From assembly GCF_004785935.1 (NCBI RefSeq), contig NZ_SRRP01000001.1, positions 806,001-870,000 on the forward strand: a stretch of DNA of 64,000 nucleotides. The letters are read 5' to 3'. Position numbers and translations under genes: made by a program. This stretch comes from Streptococcus rubneri (GTDB lineage Bacteria; Bacillota; Bacilli; Lactobacillales; Streptococcaceae). Of this stretch, positions 63,162 through 64,000 are shown in pieces. Position 1 is the first letter of the stretch. Each line of letters begins with the position of its first letter. A model generated the notes under the pieces. It had not been told where the DNA came from and searched no databases. It saw only the letters and a program-made list of their open reading frames with translations.

Positions 63162-63168
63162 AATTACA
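63150..63168. promoter_or_regulatory. Inverted repeat 2 over the reductase -35
   Basis: TGTAAT-N7-ATTACA contains the TTGACA -35 in its centre. A repressor bound here would block polymerase. Confidence 0.6.
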
Positions 63169-63213
63169 ACTTGAAATATCACTAATTTTTACTATTTAGT
63201 TTTTTTCTATCAA

Positions 63214-63235
63214 AAAGCCTAATTTATCAGGCTTT
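63214..63235 (-). terminator. Terminator after the VOC gene
   Basis: The stem AAAGCCT/AGGCTTT with an 8-nt loop is followed by TTTTTG on the minus strand. It directly abuts the VOC gene stop. Confidence 0.7.
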
Positions 63236-64000
63236 CTAAACCTTTCTGACTCGAGTCACGATCCCATCCGGATCTGTAAACGCGAGCTCACTTGAGGTCA
63301 GCCAGGTGACAGCTGCCTCCTGCTCTTTTGCTCTCTCGGCGATGGCAACCAAGTCTTCTTTCTTTTCTACGTGGACGACGTAATAGGCAAGGCCAGGAAG
63401 CTGGGCTTCCCGTTTGGCCAAGTGCTTGCCGGCCCACTCATTGACTGCCAGGTGATGGTGGTAGACTCCAGAAGCGATCCAGCTGGCAGATGGAGCAGTA
63501 AACTTATTCGATAATTCCAGCACCTTTTGGTAAAAGGCTGATGCTGCTCGGCTATCCCTTACGGAGAGGTGGATATGACCCATGCGGGTAGCGGACGCTA
63601 TCTGGAAGGGCTCCACCTTGCGACCCATTTCATAGATCTCTTGAGCAGATAGCTCCTCTGTCACCCCAATGATGCGGCCATCCTCACGAATATCCCACTC
63701 CGCCACCGGCTTATCCCGGTAGAGCTCAATACCATTGCCTTCGGGATCTTCGAGATAGAGAGCTTCACTGTAGCCATGGTCCGCAGCCCCGACAAAGGGA
63801 ACCTTCAGCTCAGCCATATGCTTGAAGACATCCGCCAAGTCCTCCCGACTAGGTAGGAGAATAGCCATGTGATAGAGACCATAGCTCCCCTTAACTGCCT
63901 CAGTCCGATTCGTTTGGATGAGATGGACCAAGGGCTTGCCTCCAGCCCCAAGAAGAACTTCCTCCTCCGTCTGAGACAGAATCTCTAAGCCCAACATTTG
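63236..64000 (-). CDS. VOC family dioxygenase/glyoxalase-like protein (5' end cut by window edge)
   Basis: 255 codons are visible and the frame is open to the window edge; the first ATG at 63997 is probably internal because the VOC domain is already under way (LGLEILSQTEEEVLLG). There are two VOC modules, the second starting HIHLSVRDSRAASAFYQKVLEL. Metal-type residues include the His in HIHLSV and the Glu in GNGIELYRD. The layout resembles CatE-type catechol-2,3-dioxygenases of Firmicutes. The substrate is not proven. Confidence 0.8.
   Translation of the reverse strand, partial: QMLGLEILSQTEEEVLLGAGGKPLVHLIQTNRTEAVKGSYGLYHMAILLPSREDLADVFKHMAELKVPFVGAADHGYSEALYLEDPEGNGIELYRDKPVAEWDIREDGRIIGVTEELSAQEIYEMGRKVEPFQIASATRMGHIHLSVRDSRAASAFYQKVLELSNKFTAPSASWIASGVYHHHLAVNEWAGKHLAKREAQLPGLAYYVVHVEKKEDLVAIAERAKEQEAAVTWLTSSELAFTDPDGIVTRVRKV

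Noticed and set aside
1-64000. tRNA, rRNA, CRISPR arrays, IS elements, prophage, T-box leaders
   Set aside because: No CCA-type tRNA folds, rRNA segments, regularly spaced repeats, transposase genes or T-box consensus sequences were found on either strand by reading. A tRNAscan, CRISPR or Infernal run would settle this.

Overview
The window is a low-GC Firmicute chromosome segment, almost certainly from a viridans-group oral Streptococcus. Supporting evidence: a rgp rhamnan cluster, murB-potABCD, several LPXTG surface proteins, streptococcal-type RmlD, CoaA and S20, and extended -10 promoters. An organism close to S. parasanguinis, S. sanguinis or S. australis is my best guess, but the species is inference. 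No rRNA, tRNA, CRISPR array, insertion sequence or prophage was seen. Most genes lie on the minus strand.

Layout from low to high coordinate. 1-15000: a cell-wall rhamnose polysaccharide region. A rgpE-like gene cut by the window edge is followed by rgpD, rgpC, rgpB and rgpA, which share a promoter upstream of rgpA. Next come an acyltransferase and rmlD. A membrane GT-C-like protein pairs with a GtrB-type lipid-linked sugar transferase, and a five-gene unit follows (GT2, DUF2304-like, flippase, GT2, DUF2142-like). The layout suggests a rhamnan backbone made and exported by RgpA-D, then decorated outside the membrane by lipid-linked donors. 15100-18100: the first of three LPXTG-anchored X-prolyl dipeptidyl-peptidase (PepX-like) proteins. 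18300-23300: murB-potABCD, with a strongly structured, unexplained leader and a 7-codon upstream ORF before potA. 23400-29500: an unknown membrane protein, hom-thrB, a pair of paralogous lipoproteins, and a membrane-anchored polysaccharide deacetylase. 29600-37330: a nucleoside salvage and uptake unit (methyltransferase, pdp, deoC, cdd, BMP lipoprotein, ABC ATPase, two permeases). 37400-45200: coaA, rpsT, a FlaR-like P-loop protein, a TetR regulator divergent from degV, an ABC exporter pair, and an M20 RocB-like peptidase. 45200-54200: two more LPXTG PepX proteins around a cytoplasmic alpha-amylase and a thioredoxin. 54250-61200: argGH, an oligopeptide-binding lipoprotein, a glutamine amidotransferase, and an M42 aminopeptidase. 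61390-64000: a VIT1/CCC1 family transporter, an NAD(P)H-dependent FMN reductase, and a VOC dioxygenase-like gene cut by the window edge.

A common theme is peptide and amino-acid acquisition: three surface PepX proteins that could trim proline-containing peptides, OppA-type peptide capture, M20 and M42 peptidases, and argGH and hom-thrB biosynthesis. Global-regulator sites readable from sequence fit this. They are a perfect CodY box at oppA, an ARG box at argG, cre sites at pepX1 and the lipoprotein pair, and a near-perfect PerR box on the VIT1 promoter. A 181-bp hairpin-rich repeat occurs three times, each time downstream of a plus-strand gene facing a minus-strand gene.
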